Notes under the pieces: generated by a model | Told to the model about the DNA's origin: nothing | Databases searched by the model: none | What the model saw: only the letters and a program-made list of their open reading frames with translations | Assembly: GCA_029558215.1 (NCBI GenBank) | Contig: JAKQFZ010001041.1 | Location: forward strand, 1 to 6,356 | From: Candidatus Omnitrophota bacterium | GTDB lineage: Bacteria; Hinthialibacterota; Hinthialibacteria; JAKQFZ01 | Reading direction: 5' to 3' | DNA length: 6,356 nt | Part shown: one piece after another, positions 6,232-6,356 of the stretch | How positions within the stretch are numbered: position 1 is the first letter of the stretch | How the letters are laid out: every line of letters starts with the position of its first letter | Made by a program: the position numbers and the translations under genes

Positions 6232-6355
6232 GCTTCTCCATTTCGGTGCACCGACCGAGATCGAATCTCTGCAACACCGGGAAGATCAACCCTGCGCCTT
6301 CCCACAGCCAATAGTCCATAACTGTGGTGAAGGTGTCAAGAGCGAAGGGAATTCG
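6191..6355 (-). CDS. Possible C-terminal end of an upstream minus-strand gene (doubtful)
   Basis: One minus-strand frame is open from the window edge to a TAG at 6193-6191. It would encode 54 residues, beginning RIPFALDTFTTVMDYWLWEG, that look mildly protein-like and hydrophobic. It would overlap the secreted protein's start by 41 bases, longer than usual, and its last 14 residues look like an out-of-frame reading of the signal peptide. The same DNA is rich in inverted repeats, which favours a non-coding leader. No family is recognised. Confidence 0.2.
   Translation of the reverse strand, partial: RIPFALDTFTTVMDYWLWEGAGLIFPVLQRFDLGRCTEMEKHENHVCFVNKKSC
6243..6327 (-). promoter_or_regulatory. 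Hairpin-rich leader of the secreted CBM9-like gene
   Basis: Four perfect inverted repeats lie in a row. TCGGTGCACCGA (6243-6254) has no spacer. GAGAT/ATCTC (6257-6261 with 6265-6269) has 3 bases between. GGGAAG/CTTCCC (6279-6284 with 6298-6303) has 13 between. CCACAG/CTGTGG (6302-6307 with 6322-6327) has 14 between. The last two share two bases and so exclude each other. The first ends 11 bases before the ATG, next to the ribosome binding site. This may be a structured 5' leader or a set of operators; no known riboswitch class is recognised. Confidence 0.4.
6311..6339 (-). promoter_or_regulatory. Possible promoter of the secreted protein-ruvB transcript
   Basis: On the minus strand a perfect -35 hexamer TTGACA (6339-6334) is followed after 17 bases by GACTAT (6316-6311), which matches the -10 consensus at only 3 of 6 positions. 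A start near 6304 would give a leader of about 70 bases containing most of the inverted repeats. The CCACAG/CTGTGG repeat covers the -10, as an operator might. Confidence 0.28.
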
Positions 6356-6356
6356 T

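Noticed and set aside
6230..6356. Divergent plus-strand gene starting at the ATG at 6230
   Set aside because: The frame stays open to the edge for only about 42 codons, has no ribosome binding site, and the translation shows no recognisable pattern.

Overview
This is a bacterial window that reads as environmental or metagenomic DNA. It has mid-range GC, clear Shine-Dalgarno sites and tightly packed genes. The gene types suggest a saccharolytic, possibly uncultured lineage such as the PVC superphylum (Lentisphaerota, Planctomycetota), Sumerlaeota or Hydrogenedentota. They are a Gfo/Idh/MocA oxidoreductase, a large secreted protein with a CBM9-like domain and a TIM barrel, a stand-alone DUF4143-type ATPase, and ruvB without ruvA or ruvC beside it. 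The taxonomic placement is inference from gene types only; there is no rRNA or marker phylogeny here.

Layout. Plus strand: the last codons of an unseen gene (to 53) overlap by ATGA the start of a Gfo/Idh/MocA NAD(P)-dependent oxidoreductase (50-1108). A 272-base non-coding stretch (1109-1380) follows. It holds an 8-bp direct-repeat-flanked segment, a duplicated unit with cTTCGg hairpins, and two near-identical palindromes that cover the predicted promoter and ribosome binding site of the next gene. That gene is an AAA_14/DUF4143 ATPase (1381-2715). Minus strand: a secreted CBM9-like plus TIM-barrel protein (6231-3865) lies 36 bases upstream of ruvB (3828-2806, GTG start), so the two are probably one transcript. 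The ATPase and ruvB converge on a hairpin-rich 90-base gap (2716-2805). The right edge (6232-6356) is the leader of the secreted protein and contains four consecutive inverted repeats.

How the genes relate. The oxidoreductase and the secreted protein both suit carbohydrate or polyol use, one in the cytoplasm and one outside the membrane. RuvB is the Holliday-junction branch-migration motor and has no evident link to sugar use, so its place behind the secreted protein looks like incidental operon packing. The ATPase is a self-contained unit with its own complex control region. It is the best candidate in the window for something not yet described: a nuclease-like, P-loop protein whose promoter is covered by paired operators of unknown ligand. 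Nothing here proves a new system. The control region, the altered catalytic positions of the secreted protein and the variant RuvB hairpin are the items most worth testing.
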